This document shows, piece after piece, positions 7,287 through 16,439 of a DNA stretch of 64,000 nt. The DNA lies in assembly GCA_021784835.1 (NCBI GenBank), contig JAJYHI010000081.1, positions 1 to 64,000 on the forward strand. Direction: 5' to 3'. The notes under the pieces are model-generated. The model ran no database searches. It had not been told where the DNA came from and saw only the letters and a list, made by a program, of their open reading frames with translations. Within the stretch, counting starts at the first letter, position 1. Each line of letters starts with the position of its first letter. This stretch comes from a bacterium. Its GTDB lineage: Bacteria; SZUA-79; Acidulodesulfobacterales; Acidulodesulfobacteraceae. The translations under genes and the position numbers were made by a program.

Positions 7287-9662
7287 ATGATTACCGTAAA
7301 CAACATACTCGATATCGCGGATTCCGCGATGACGGCCAATCAGACGGCTATGAATACCGTTTCCCAGAACGTCGCCAACGTCAATACCCCTTTTTATAAC
7401 AGCGAAAATCCGCTCGAAACCGAAGCTCCCGCGGTAGTGGGCGCTCCTTACACCTATGGAACCGGCGTCAACGTAAACCAGATTCAAAGAACGACGAACG
7501 AATTTGTACAGTCGGAGGTCAATAACGAAACGACCCAGAATAGTTATTTTACGACCCAGTATCAGGCATTAGACCAGATTCAAAACCTGTTCAACGACCA
7601 GACGGGCTCTGGTTTCAGCTCCCAAATATCTCAGTTTTTCAACGACTTTCAGAACGTCGCAAATAATCCGTCCGATGTTTCCCAGAGAACGGCTTTATTA
7701 TCCGACGCGCAGTCGCTTACGGGGTCCATAAACAACGCCTACACCACTATAATGAACACGGTATCGGCGACCAATACTTCCATTCAGGGGGAAATACCCC
7801 AGATTAACAGCCTGACGTCCCAGATAGCCGGACTTAATCAACAGATTACATACGCGCTCAACGCGGGAAGCAACGCGAACGAACTGCAGGACGAACAGAT
7901 GCAGGCCATAAACAGCCTTTCCCAGATGGTTAACGTTTCCTACTATACCAATAGCAACGGGAAGACCGACGTAGCCTTAGGAAACGTTCCTTTGGTATCC
8001 GCAGATTCCTCTTTTAATCTGCAGGCTCAGATTGACCCTTCCAACGCCGCAAATCTTGATATTATGTGGACGGGACCGGACGGCTCGGCACAGTCTGTTA
8101 CAAATCAGGTTACCGGCGGCAGTTTGGGGGCATACGTCAATTTCGAACAGACGGCGGCGCCGTCTTACATAAACCAGCTTAATTCGCTTGCGGCGGCCGT
8201 AACCGACAACGTAAATTCTTTGCAGCAAAGCGGCTACGGTTTAGACGGCTCGACGGGGAACAATTTTTTTAGCCCCGATTTGACTACGTCCGCAAGTTCA
8301 AGCGTTACGGATGCCGTTATTTCGACCGGCACGGTAACGAATCCGGCTGATTTGACGGGAGACAAATATACGCTCACGGCAAATACTTCCGGCGGCAAAA
8401 CTACTTTTTCGGTAACAAACGATACGACCGGTAAAACTTTAAGCCCTTCTGCCGTCAGCTCTTCAACGCCTTCTATAAACGCATTCGGACAGTCGGTTTA
8501 CACTATCGGATTCGACGGCGTCTCGGTTAATATTACTTCTACTGCGACTTCTTCTTCCGCAGTTGCATTAACCAATAATGAAACCTTTACCGTCAACCAA
8601 TTGACGACTAATCCAGCTTTTACTATGGCCGTAAACCCAAACCTTACGGCCTCTCAGGTAGCGGCGGCATCCGCCGTATCGACGGCGGTTAACCCGGCGA
8701 ATACCGGCGACGCGACGATTAGCGCCGGCGCGGTAATAAACCCTTACGATATAACCGGCAGCCATAGCAACGAAGGCGGGCAATACAATATAACATACCT
8801 GGCTTCAAATCTCTCAGCAATTGCAAGTTCCGGCGCTTCTTCGATTACTGTTAACGGAAATTTTGCGTCGAATTCAGATTCCGCCGACAATTTCGTAAGT
8901 GGACAACAGATATTAATAGGAAATAAGCTAAGCGGTAATGTTTATAAAGTTTTAAGCGTAACCTACAACAATTTAAATAATACCACGAATGTCAAGTTAT
9001 CGTCTTCCTTGGGAAGCACTTATTCGTCGGGAGATACGGTTTCTGCTTTTACCGTAGATAACGAAACCACAGGCAATACTCAATATCTTGCAGTCGCCCC
9101 GACTACCGATTCCAGCGGGCAAAATGTTTATTCCATAAATTTCGGTAATCAGAATTACTCTGGAACCGGTACGGCCGCTCAAAATTTTAACGTTACCCTT
9201 ACCGGAACGCCTTCAAACGGCGATTCATTTACGGCGAACGTGCTTAGTCCGTCTTCTTCGGTTGCTACGAACGGTTCCGGCATAACTTCAAACGTTAAGA
9301 CGCCGCTTACCCTTTCGCAGATGAACGATATAGGGCTTGCAGGAAATAACGAAAATGCGCTTGCCCTCGGCGCGCTTCAGAATAATAATTTGCCTATTAA
9401 CGGAACGAGCTCGACCGTTTCGACGTATTATTCCGGCATAGTTTCCAATATCGGAACGCAGTCGCAGAGCGCGAACACGAATTATACCAATTCCACTTCC
9501 GTTCTGACGAATTTGCAGAATCAACTTCAATCATACGTCGGCGTTAATATGAACCAGCAGATGACGGACCTCGTCAATTATCAGAATTCCTATCAGGCGG
9601 CGGCGGCGATTACAAGTTCGGTCGAAGCCATTATGACGGCTCTTCTTAACACCGTGCCGTAA
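7287..9662 (+). CDS. flgK: Flagellar hook-associated protein 1 FlgK (enlarged)
   Basis: FlgK joins hook to filament. The N-terminal part has the rod/hook-type signature (ILDIADSAMTANQTAMNTVSQNVANVNTPFY). The region around residues 95-210 has the FlgK coiled segment (QISQFFNDFQNVANNPSDVSQRTALLSDAQSL). The C-terminal helix ends with NQQMTDLVNYQNSYQAAAAITSSVEAIMTALLNTV. At 791 residues it is well above the common 450-650. The extra length is a serine-, threonine- and asparagine-rich central insert (about residues 330-690) with repetitive beta-like segments, probably a surface-exposed domain. The insert is the part most likely to vary between strains. Confidence 0.93.
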   Translation: MITVNNILDIADSAMTANQTAMNTVSQNVANVNTPFYNSENPLETEAPAVVGAPYTYGTGVNVNQIQRTTNEFVQSEVNNETTQNSYFTTQYQALDQIQNLFNDQTGSGFSSQISQFFNDFQNVANNPSDVSQRTALLSDAQSLTGSINNAYTTIMNTVSATNTSIQGEIPQINSLTSQIAGLNQQITYALNAGSNANELQDEQMQAINSLSQMVNVSYYTNSNGKTDVALGNVPLVSADSSFNLQAQIDPSNAANLDIMWTGPDGSAQSVTNQVTGGSLGAYVNFEQTAAPSYINQLNSLAAAVTDNVNSLQQSGYGLDGSTGNNFFSPDLTTSASSSVTDAVISTGTVTNPADLTGDKYTLTANTSGGKTTFSVTNDTTGKTLSPSAVSSSTPSINAFGQSVYTIGFDGVSVNITSTATSSSAVALTNNETFTVNQLTTNPAFTMAVNPNLTASQVAAASAVSTAVNPANTGDATISAGAVINPYDITGSHSNEGGQYNITYLASNLSAIASSGASSITVNGNFASNSDSADNFVSGQQILIGNKLSGNVYKVLSVTYNNLNNTTNVKLSSSLGSTYSSGDTVSAFTVDNETTGNTQYLAVAPTTDSSGQNVYSINFGNQNYSGTGTAAQNFNVTLTGTPSNGDSFTANVLSPSSSVATNGSGITSNVKTPLTLSQMNDIGLAGNNENALALGALQNNNLPINGTSSTVSTYYSGIVSNIGTQSQSANTNYTNSTSVLTNLQNQLQSYVGVNMNQQMTDLVNYQNSYQAAAAITSSVEAIMTALLNTVP

Positions 9663-9682
9663 TAAAAAATAATATATATTAA

Positions 9683-9721
9683 CCGTAACCGCCAAGTCAG
9701 GACGGCGCCCGACGGTTTTCG
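9683..9721 (+). terminator. Possible weak terminator after flgK
   Basis: Outer arms CCGT and ACGG and inner arms CGCC and GGCG can form a branched stem 22 to 55 bases after the flgK stop, followed by TTTTCG. The T-run is short, so termination would be partial. A separate flgL promoter is possible. Confidence 0.3.
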
Positions 9722-9733
9722 TTTAGAAGCGGC

Positions 9734-9744
9734 GGGGGGGGGGG
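9734..9744. repeat. Homopolymeric G(11) tract upstream of flgL
   Basis: Eleven consecutive G residues lie in the 235-base spacer between flgK and flgL, in a genome of high AT content. Tracts this long slip readily during replication and in other bacteria can switch downstream expression. An 11-base tandem repeat of type GCAAGGGCTG(C/G) follows at 9839-9860. No coding sequence crosses the tract, so any effect would be on transcription or RNA structure. Confidence 0.7.
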
Positions 9745-9897
9745 AGCTTAAGACGGGAATAAAAAAGGATTAACGGGGTAAATAGGGCAGATAAATAAAA
9801 GATTTTATGAACCCCCTCCTTTATTAAGGATTGAGTCTGCAAGGGCTGCGCAAGGGCTGGGCGGTTTAGAATAAAAAGATAAAAAAGAGGCATAAAA

Positions 9898-10899
9898 ATG
9901 ATTCAGATGACCGATAATATGCTGTATAACAGCATTAATAACGAACTGACCAACGAAGCGACGCAGGTTTATAACCTTCAGGGCCAGATATCGAGCGGTT
10001 TGCAAATCAACTATCCTCAGGATAATCCTTCCGGCATGGTAAACGTCCTGTCGTATAAAAACAGCACGGCGCTTATAACGCAGTACAATTCCAACGTTAG
10101 CCTCGCAAACAGCGTAGGTTCTTTAGCTTCGTCCACTATAAGCAACGCAATCGGAGCGGTAAATCAGGCAAGCACCCTCGCCCTCGAAATGGCGAACGGA
10201 ACCAATACTCAGGCGAACGATACCTCCGCCGCCCAGCAGGTCGAACAGATTATAAACGAACTTACGCAGTTTGCCGATACCTCTTATAACGGTCAGAATA
10301 TTTTTACCGGGAACAATCCAAATTTATCCCCGGCATATACGACTACGACCGCTTATTTTTCCGCGGCTACGACTTCGGGCAGTGCTACTCCTGTTAAATA
10401 TCAAGTTTATACCTATGCAGGAACGGACGCGAACCAGAATTACCAGATAACGCAGAACGAGACGGTAACGCCGTCGCTTACAGCCGATGCTATATTTGGA
10501 AACGACCCGGCAAATCCGTCAGGTAATCCGGCATCTTCATCAAGTTCCTATACTCCTTCCGGACTGATTTCCGTTCTTTCGCTTTTTCAGCAGGAGCTTT
10601 CTTCGGGAGTTTATCAGCAAAATTCCTCCGGCATTATAAAAGGAATACAGAACGGATTAAATACCATGACGGCCGCCCAGGCGGATATCGGAACCGTCGT
10701 GCAAAGGCTGAACGAACAGCAGACAAGCTACCAGACCGTATTGTCCAATATCTCTCAGCTACTGGGGCAAACTCAGGACGTCAACGTCGCGCAGGCAATG
10801 ACGAATTTAACGCAGGCGCAGGAATCCTATCAGGCTACGCTCGAAGCGTCTTCAGATATTACGTCGCTGACCCCTATGCTCCTTCAATATCTCAAATAA
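9898..10899 (+). CDS. flgL: Flagellar hook-associated protein 3 FlgL
   Basis: FlgL is the second junction protein between hook and filament and shares a flagellin-like fold. The 333-residue protein opens with TDNMLYNSINNELTNEATQVYNLQGQISSGLQINYPQDNPSGM, the FlgL N-terminal coil. It closes with the flagellin-like C-terminal coil (DVNVAQAMTNLTQAQESYQATLEASSDIT). A variable middle domain separates them. The GAGG at 9887-9890 precedes the ATG. The gene is followed by csrA and fliW, a widespread late-flagellar arrangement in which assembly state is linked to translation control. Confidence 0.93.
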   Translation: MIQMTDNMLYNSINNELTNEATQVYNLQGQISSGLQINYPQDNPSGMVNVLSYKNSTALITQYNSNVSLANSVGSLASSTISNAIGAVNQASTLALEMANGTNTQANDTSAAQQVEQIINELTQFADTSYNGQNIFTGNNPNLSPAYTTTTAYFSAATTSGSATPVKYQVYTYAGTDANQNYQITQNETVTPSLTADAIFGNDPANPSGNPASSSSSYTPSGLISVLSLFQQELSSGVYQQNSSGIIKGIQNGLNTMTAAQADIGTVVQRLNEQQTSYQTVLSNISQLLGQTQDVNVAQAMTNLTQAQESYQATLEASSDITSLTPMLLQYLK

Positions 10900-11016
10900 T
10901 AGGGTAAAATCTTTAAATAATGCTATAATTACTATAATTATAAATTATCATTAAATTTATTATCGTCGCCTTTTTGATGCTAATGAATTTATAAATTTAT
11001 TGAACTTTTCTTTCTT

Positions 11017-11277
11017 ATGCTGATTCTTGCGAGAAAAACCGGCGAAAGCATTAAAATAGGCGAAAATATTACCCTTGAAATTGTGTCGATTGCGGGCAAT
11101 ACGGTAAAAATCGGAATAGAAGCCCCTAAGGAAATAGGCATTTTAAGAAAAGAGCTTTACGATATTATTAAAACCGAAAATATAAACGCTTCCAACGCTC
11201 TGAATCCGGCGGATTTATCCGAACTCGGCGGACTCAGCCGCATATTTGCGCCGGTAAATAAAGAAACAAAAAAGTAA
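11017..11277 (+). CDS. csrA: Translational regulator CsrA
   Basis: CsrA is a dimeric RNA-binding protein that blocks translation at GGA-containing hairpins, classically on flagellin mRNA. The core is well conserved: MLILARKTGESIKIGENITLEI, then VKIGIEAPKEIGILRKELY. The RNA-contact residues at both ends of the domain (L4 and R6; R44 within ILRKE) are present. At 86 residues it has a C-terminal tail of about 25 beyond the usual 61; such extensions are common in FliW-containing bacteria, where FliW binds allosterically. The ATG has no obvious Shine-Dalgarno, which may keep synthesis low. Confidence 0.94.
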   Translation: MLILARKTGESIKIGENITLEIVSIAGNTVKIGIEAPKEIGILRKELYDIIKTENINASNALNPADLSELGGLSRIFAPVNKETKK

Positions 11278-11356
11278 AAAATTTAAATTCATTTTATTTA
11301 AATTCATTTTAACGGTAAAAATAAGTTAACGATAAAAATAATAAGGGGTTTTATAA

Positions 11357-11824
11357 GTGAATAATATCGGCGGCTGCGAAGAAGAAATTTTAGTTAAAAG
11401 CATTTATTATCCGGCGGGGGTGCCGGTCAAAAAAACGAAAATTATCGAATTCGTTAAGCCTATACTGGGATTCAGTTCGTTAAAACAATATTGCATCCTT
11501 AACGTAAATAAGGAAAAGAACCTGCCTTTTTTTATCCTGCAGAGCATAGAAAAAGAAGAGCTTTGCTTTATCGTCGCCGACCCGAACTATTTTTTTAAAG
11601 ATTACGCCGCGCAAATTACAGAGGAAGAAAAAGAAGCCATTAATCTTTCCGATAAAAACGACGTTATCCTGTTCGTAATAGTTACGATTTTTAAAGATTT
11701 GCGTCTATCGACCGTAAACCTCAAAGGCCCCATCATTATTAATACCAAGAACAATAAAGCGATACAGACGGTTCTGAACAACGAACTCTATTCCGTCAAG
11801 CAAAAACTTCCGATTGTAAAATAG
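11357..11824 (+). CDS. fliW: Flagellar assembly factor FliW (CsrA antagonist)
   Basis: FliW sequesters CsrA until it is titrated by flagellin, coupling filament assembly to flagellin translation. This 155-residue protein has the family features: an F/I-x-x-PILGF-type strand (EFVKPILGFSSLKQYCI), the PFFILQSIE block followed by VADP, and the closing NLKGPIIINTKNNKAIQ. The start is a GTG at 11357 with AAGGGG upstream (11342-11347). It follows csrA by 79 bases. It converges on the signalling gene that ends at 11870, with no clear terminator in the 45-base gap. Confidence 0.93.
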   Translation: MNNIGGCEEEILVKSIYYPAGVPVKKTKIIEFVKPILGFSSLKQYCILNVNKEKNLPFFILQSIEKEELCFIVADPNYFFKDYAAQITEEEKEAINLSDKNDVILFVIVTIFKDLRLSTVNLKGPIIINTKNNKAIQTVLNNELYSVKQKLPIVK

Positions 11825-11869
11825 CGGACATAAAATAAGAATCATAGTAAAAGAAGCAAAAACGCGGGC

Positions 11870-12913
11870 TTATCCCTCCTCTCTTTTATCCACGATGACG
11901 TTAGACCCCGGTTTTTCCTTGGCTAAAGCCTTTAAGCCGGAAGCTATTTCGCTAATCTGGCCGTAATGCGTAATTTTTTTGTTTGCGTAGGGGATTACGG
12001 CAACGGAGAGGCTCATTATGGGAAAATTTTCCATGTTTTTTTTCCTGCCGTACGCTTCTATATATCCTCTTTGTTTATCGGTATTATCGTAAAACGATAA
12101 AATTATTTTATCGAAATTGCCGACGACGGTGTTTGAGATGTCTATAATGTCGTCCGCAAACGACATTACGACGAAATCGTCGCCGCCTATATGCCCTATG
12201 AATACATATTTTTCTATGTTTCTGTTTCTCGATTTGGATATATCGTAAACCGAAGTAGCGATAAGCCTAGACGTCATCATAATAACCTCGTCCCCTCTTA
12301 GGAAGCCGTATTTATCGTTGTAGGATTTAAAGTTGTCGATATCGATATAGGCGAAAGAAAAATCTACTCCTTCTTCGAGCTTATTTTTTACCGATTCCAT
12401 TATCGAAGAATTTCCGGGCAGTTTTGTCAAGGGATTTGCGTCTAAAGCGGATTTTGACGAGTGCATGATATTTTCGACCTTATATTTAAGCTCATACGGT
12501 CCAAGCGGTTCTTTAACGTAATCTTTAAGGAAGCATTTTTCGGCTTTAATCCAGTTAAAATCAAAATCGGCGGGGAGTATAAAAAGTATCGGGATATTGC
12601 TCAGCATATTGTCGAGCTGCATATCTCCTATCATTCCAAGCTGTTTTTTATATATAGAGTCTTTCTTCGAAAAGTTTTCGAGCGCTATTAAAATTAGCTG
12701 GGGAGGAGAAGCGTAAACAGAATAATAAGCCTGATTAAAAGAATCGAACGATATAAAATTATATTTTTTTAATTCTTCGGGGATAATAATTTTATATTGC
12801 GATGCGGCGTCGGATACGATAAATATTTTTTGAGCGCTGTTCCTGTCTTTGGGCATAATAATGAGAACGAAATAAAATTTTGTCCGCGCCGCCGGTTTTA
12901 TTGGGGCAATCAA
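11870..12913 (-). CDS. Receiver-like plus GGDEF domain protein (probable diguanylate cyclase)
   Basis: The protein likely makes c-di-GMP. The C-terminal half is a GGDEF domain with DIDNFKSYNDKYGFLRGDEVI and the active loop as GHIGGDDF, an acceptable GGD(E/D)F variant. The N-terminal 150 residues look like a degenerate receiver (IFIVSDA... ILIALENF... ILPADF... VKEPLGPYELK) in which the acidic pocket and phosphorylatable aspartate are poorly kept. The first codon is TTG, overlapping the stop of the HDOD gene (12910-12913) and so translationally coupled. The ATG at 12856 is an alternative start that trims 19 residues. It sits beside motility genes, so it may feed the nearby PilZ proteins. Confidence 0.82.
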   Translation of the reverse strand: MIAPIKPAARTKFYFVLIIMPKDRNSAQKIFIVSDAASQYKIIIPEELKKYNFISFDSFNQAYYSVYASPPQLILIALENFSKKDSIYKKQLGMIGDMQLDNMLSNIPILFILPADFDFNWIKAEKCFLKDYVKEPLGPYELKYKVENIMHSSKSALDANPLTKLPGNSSIMESVKNKLEEGVDFSFAYIDIDNFKSYNDKYGFLRGDEVIMMTSRLIATSVYDISKSRNRNIEKYVFIGHIGGDDFVVMSFADDIIDISNTVVGNFDKIILSFYDNTDKQRGYIEAYGRKKNMENFPIMSLSVAVIPYANKKITHYGQISEIASGLKALAKEKPGSNVIVDKREEG

Positions 12914-13803
12914 TCAAATATATAAAGTTCGTCTTTAAAAGAGTATATTTCTTCGATTACAGATTTTATGAAACCGATGTCGATGCCCAATATTTTTAAG
13001 GTTTCCCCGTTAATTTTTTCTATGTGGGGGCTTCCGGAGTAGCCTATTCCCAAAGCCTGCGTTAAAAAATCGGCAAGATTCAATACGGCCGCTTCCGTTT
13101 TATAATCGTCGGCAAGGTGAACGTTGTGATGGTATTTTATGGGCAGATAAACGGATGCCGGCAGATTCCATTCCTTTATGAGCATATAGCCTAACTGGTC
13201 GTGGGAAACGTTCAGCATTTCATATTCGATATCGACCAGCGGCCTTTTGTCGTTTATGGCGATATCGGTAATTTTCTTAAAATTCTCCTTGGAAGTCGTA
13301 GCTATGATGATTTTTCCGATATCGTGCAGGAGTCCGGACGAAAAAGCGATATCCGAATCGATATTGCCGGTATTTTTATTCGCGCCGTTAATTTTATTTC
13401 TTGCGTTCAGGGCTCCGGCAATTTGCTTGGCCGTAAAGGCGCAGAAAAGGCTGTGCTCCCATAATCCTTCCATGGTTTCTTTCATTAAGGTAAAAGCCGA
13501 AGTGGAAATGATTATGCTTTTCAGAACGTTTGCGCCCAGAAGGACGATAGCGTGGTTTATGCTGTAAATCCTTTGCGGAAATCCGTAGAAAGGGGAATTG
13601 ACGATTCTTAAGATTCTTGCCGAAAGGGAAACGTCGTGGGACATCAATTCCCCGATACTTTTTATAGAGTAATTGTCCCTGTTTATTTCTTTGGAAATTT
13701 TGAGCAGGACTTTTGGAAGAGTAGGTATGTTTTCGGTTTTCTTAACGGTCGATATCAACTCGTCCAGACTGTCTTTTTCCCCGGCTTTGTTTAATGAATT
13801 CAT
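12910..13803 (-). CDS. HDOD domain signalling protein
   Basis: This 297-residue protein is one HDOD domain, an HD-related output module found in bacterial signalling. Visible landmarks are PTLPKVLLKISKEIN, the DVSLSARILRIVNSPFYGFPQRI segment, an HD-type SGLLHDIGKIII and H-x-x-LGYMLIKEWNLP. HDOD proteins often act in c-di-GMP or chemotaxis-linked regulation without proven enzymatic activity. Start and stop overlap the flanking genes by four bases each, so the three-gene set (13800-14135, this gene, GGDEF gene) is a tight operon. The partner and target are unknown. Confidence 0.85.
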   Translation of the reverse strand: MNSLNKAGEKDSLDELISTVKKTENIPTLPKVLLKISKEINRDNYSIKSIGELMSHDVSLSARILRIVNSPFYGFPQRIYSINHAIVLLGANVLKSIIISTSAFTLMKETMEGLWEHSLFCAFTAKQIAGALNARNKINGANKNTGNIDSDIAFSSGLLHDIGKIIIATTSKENFKKITDIAINDKRPLVDIEYEMLNVSHDQLGYMLIKEWNLPASVYLPIKYHHNVHLADDYKTEAAVLNLADFLTQALGIGYSGSPHIEKINGETLKILGIDIGFIKSVIEEIYSFKDELYIFD

Positions 13804-14135
13804 AAAGTTTCGCTTCCGTCCAAGTCTTTTAATATTACCGATTTAATAATTTCTTTAATATTATTCATGAAATCGTCGTTTTCTGTGCCTTCGAATCTTT
13901 TTTCCAATGCCGATAAGTCTTTTTTTATATTTTCCTTGCTTACTTCGCGGTCTCCTTCGATAAAAATATAGCTATCCTCCAATCCGCTGGAACGCGAAAG
14001 AAGGTCTTTTATCTTTTCTATGAATTTTTTATTTAAGACGGTGCCTTCCTTAAGCGCTACGGGACCCTTTGCCGAGAGTATGTCTTTAGACAGCACGTCG
14101 CCTTCCTTAAGATTTTCGACCTGAACTTTTTTCAT
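13800..14135 (-). CDS. Small conserved protein upstream of HDOD/GGDEF genes
   Basis: This is a 111-residue cytoplasmic protein. The N-terminal motif VENLKEGDVLSKDILSAKGPVALKEGTVLNKKFIEKIKDL resembles the short module (L..GM.L..DI....G..LL..G..L....I..L) that precedes HD-GYP domains in c-di-GMP phosphodiesterases. Here the catalytic domain is missing and the protein is free-standing. The rest is charged and helical. Overlap with the HDOD gene suggests the two act together, perhaps as a split form of a larger regulator. The function is not known. Confidence 0.7.
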   Translation of the reverse strand: MKKVQVENLKEGDVLSKDILSAKGPVALKEGTVLNKKFIEKIKDLLSRSSGLEDSYIFIEGDREVSKENIKKDLSALEKRFEGTENDDFMNNIKEIIKSVILKDLDGSETL

Positions 14136-14297
14136 AATTTTATAATATAAAACAGGAAAACATATTAATACTAAAATTTAAAAAAATAACATTAAATTCT
14201 TAATGGTTGCATAATATTATATCATATTATAAAATTATAAATATATATATACAAGTAATATTTTCATAATATTTCCTTAAAAAGCGTTAAAATATTT

Positions 14298-14642
14298 ATG
14301 AGAAATTCAGTCGAATTAAAAATAAAAATTTCGGACGAAATTATTATAGCCGATAAATATATAATCCTCATCCTTTCCGAAGGAAGGGAAAATTATTCCA
14401 ATATAGGACATTTATTCCAAAGAAAAGTTTTTTTAACTTCCCTTCTGTCAAGAATAAATCCGTCTTACGAAAATAAGAAAACCGTATCGAAGCTTAAAGA
14501 AAAATTGGCGCATATAATCCGGCTGGATAAAATTATCATGGACGCCCTTAACGGCAGGAAAGAAGAAACCGGAGACAAGATTGCCATGCTTAAGAAAATT
14601 TCCGCCGCGGCGAAGGCTTACGGCGTTAACAATTTACTTTAA
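14298..14642 (+). CDS. Hypothetical small helical protein in motility cluster
   Basis: This 114-residue soluble protein has mixed charge and several predicted helices (KYIILILSEGRENY, KLKEKLAHIIRLDKIIMDALNGRKEE). It has no signal peptide or membrane segment. It is not recognised. Its size, helical character and position directly before the PilZ gene in a motility block would suit a flagellar chaperone of the FliT type, but no diagnostic motif supports that. The 160-base AT-only region upstream separates it from a divergent operon and probably holds promoters for both. Confidence 0.6.
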   Translation: MRNSVELKIKISDEIIIADKYIILILSEGRENYSNIGHLFQRKVFLTSLLSRINPSYENKKTVSKLKEKLAHIIRLDKIIMDALNGRKEETGDKIAMLKKISAAAKAYGVNNLL

Positions 14643-14658
14643 ACAAATAGGATAAACT

Positions 14659-15636
14659 ATGGATAATTTAGAAAATTATTTTTATAAGAATCAGGATATA
14701 ATTTTAGAAACGCCCAAAAAAAAATTTAAAGGATACGTAGGCAAAATAGAAGGCCGTTTTTTATATATCGTCCTTTACGCTTCTTTCAGCGCCGAAGGGC
14801 GGGTATCGGAGTTCGGCGAAGACGGATATGATTTGGACGGCGACGTTTCCCTCATACGGGACGGCGGCGATTTTACTTTGATAAATCCGGGTTTTTCGCA
14901 GACGTTTTTATACAAGCCCTTATTGGAAGAAATCGTTAAAAATGTTGACGGCATTTCTTTGAAAATGACTATTGCCGGCGAACAGGCGGAAAGAAAAGGA
15001 AGGGAATTTTTAAGGATAAGCGCCGTCATTCAGTTTATTTACGAAGAAATCTCCATGGAAGAGTTTCTTGAAACCAAAGCGGGATATATTTCAAGACCTT
15101 CCTTTACCACCTCCGTTTACGGGATATACAATATCGCTTCCCCTAAAATTTATCAGCCGGCTTCAGGCGACGGCGACGCGGATTCCCCCATTAATCCCCG
15201 CATGGAAAATCTTCTTATCGCCATAAACAGCAAGCTGGACGTTATCCTTTCGCTGCTTAATCCGGAAACTTCCATATTTGCGGACGTTAAAGAAAAACCG
15301 GTATTTATAAGCGGTTCGGGAATTATGTGGACAGAATCTCCTTCGGAACGCCCATCCGGAACAGCCGGCGGAGCCGTGGATAAAACGCCCGAGCTTAGGC
15401 TGGGCAGCATTATAAAAATTACGATGCTCTTTTCTTCGGTTCCTCAGTTCGTAATAAAAGCCCTTGCGCAGGTCGTTAAAATTATCGATGCGGACGACGG
15501 ACTAAAAGACGAAGATAAAAAGGGCAAAATATCCGTCGCATGCAAGTTTATAGCCATAAACGAATCGGACAGGGACGAAATAATAAAATTTACCCTTGAA
15601 AAACAAAGACAGCAGATTAAAAGAACCTCGTTCTGA
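14659..15636 (+). CDS. PilZ-type c-di-GMP receptor-like protein
   Basis: This 325-residue protein has an N-terminal brake-like domain (residues 1-105) and a PilZ-like domain split by a long insert. The RxxxR motif is visible as REFLR near residue 115. The second PilZ motif appears as SGSG (near residue 216) but lacks the leading acidic residue, so binding of c-di-GMP may be weak. The middle segment ENLLIAINSKLDVILSLLNPE is the helix seen in PilZ proteins of this class. The closing ESDRDEIIKFTLEKQRQ is also typical. It follows the small hypothetical gene by 16 bases and converges on motB. Confidence 0.7.
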   Translation: MDNLENYFYKNQDIILETPKKKFKGYVGKIEGRFLYIVLYASFSAEGRVSEFGEDGYDLDGDVSLIRDGGDFTLINPGFSQTFLYKPLLEEIVKNVDGISLKMTIAGEQAERKGREFLRISAVIQFIYEEISMEEFLETKAGYISRPSFTTSVYGIYNIASPKIYQPASGDGDADSPINPRMENLLIAINSKLDVILSLLNPETSIFADVKEKPVFISGSGIMWTESPSERPSGTAGGAVDKTPELRLGSIIKITMLFSSVPQFVIKALAQVVKIIDADDGLKDEDKKGKISVACKFIAINESDRDEIIKFTLEKQRQQIKRTSF

Positions 15637-15645
15637 AAAAAAATC

Positions 15646-16437
15646 TTAAGATTTCGGCAGCTGATTGTTCAAAAAAGTGGAAAGAACCACGATATTAACG
15701 CGCCTGTTCAATGCGCGTCCAGCCGCGGTTTCGTTGCTTGCGACTGGCTTATAGCGGCCGTAGCCGGAAGCCGAAAGCCTTGCCGGCGGAAAATTCACGC
15801 TTTTTATGAAAAATCTTAAAACGCTAACGGCTCTGGCCGTGGAAAGGAACCAGTTATCGGGGTATTTTAAGGTGTGGATAGGCGTAGAATCTGTATATCC
15901 CTCGATTACGATGTTGTTTTTTTCCTTAAGCAATTCGGATGCTATATATTTGAGGAGCGGACGGTATTTTTTAACTATCCTTGAACTGCCGGATGCGAAA
16001 AAGCTTGAACCTTTTAGGGATATGACAAGCCCCCTAGTGGATTTAAAAATACGGAGCGAAGACTTGTAAGAGCTGTTGCCGGCTTTAAACGTTTTTATGT
16101 TTTGTTCTAAACCGCTGAAAACATTACTCTCGTGTATTTCTTCCTTAATAAGCTTTTTGTTGGATTTGGAAACCTTGAACTCGGAAGGGGCAACCTTGCT
16201 GACTATTAATTTGGGAGTCGAAGCTACGTTTGGCTTAGAGGAAGAAACCGTAATAAATTTATTTGCCCCGAAAGCCTGCTGAATCGATTCGGAAAGTTCC
16301 CTGAGCCTGACGTTGTTAACCTTGGATATGGCAAACATTACTATAAAAAAAGAAAGAAGCGTCGTTAAAAAATCTCCGTAGCTTATCATCCATCTTTCGG
16401 AATTGGAATGTTCGGGACACTTCTTTTTTCTTCCCAT
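15646..16437 (-). CDS. motB: Flagellar stator protein MotB
   Basis: MotB anchors the proton- or sodium-driven stator to peptidoglycan. This 263-residue protein has one N-terminal transmembrane helix with the ion-binding aspartate (SYGDFLTTLLSFFIVMF) and a C-terminal OmpA-like domain (VIEGYTDSTPI...NWFLSTARAVSVLRFF and GYGRYKPVASN...GRALNRRVNI). A serine- and lysine-rich linker of about 70 residues lies between. The gene is two bases from motA. The ion used cannot be told from the sequence. Confidence 0.92.
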   Translation of the reverse strand: MGRKKKCPEHSNSERWMISYGDFLTTLLSFFIVMFAISKVNNVRLRELSESIQQAFGANKFITVSSSKPNVASTPKLIVSKVAPSEFKVSKSNKKLIKEEIHESNVFSGLEQNIKTFKAGNSSYKSSLRIFKSTRGLVISLKGSSFFASGSSRIVKKYRPLLKYIASELLKEKNNIVIEGYTDSTPIHTLKYPDNWFLSTARAVSVLRFFIKSVNFPPARLSASGYGRYKPVASNETAAGRALNRRVNIVVLSTFLNNQLPKS

Positions 16438-16439
16438 TT

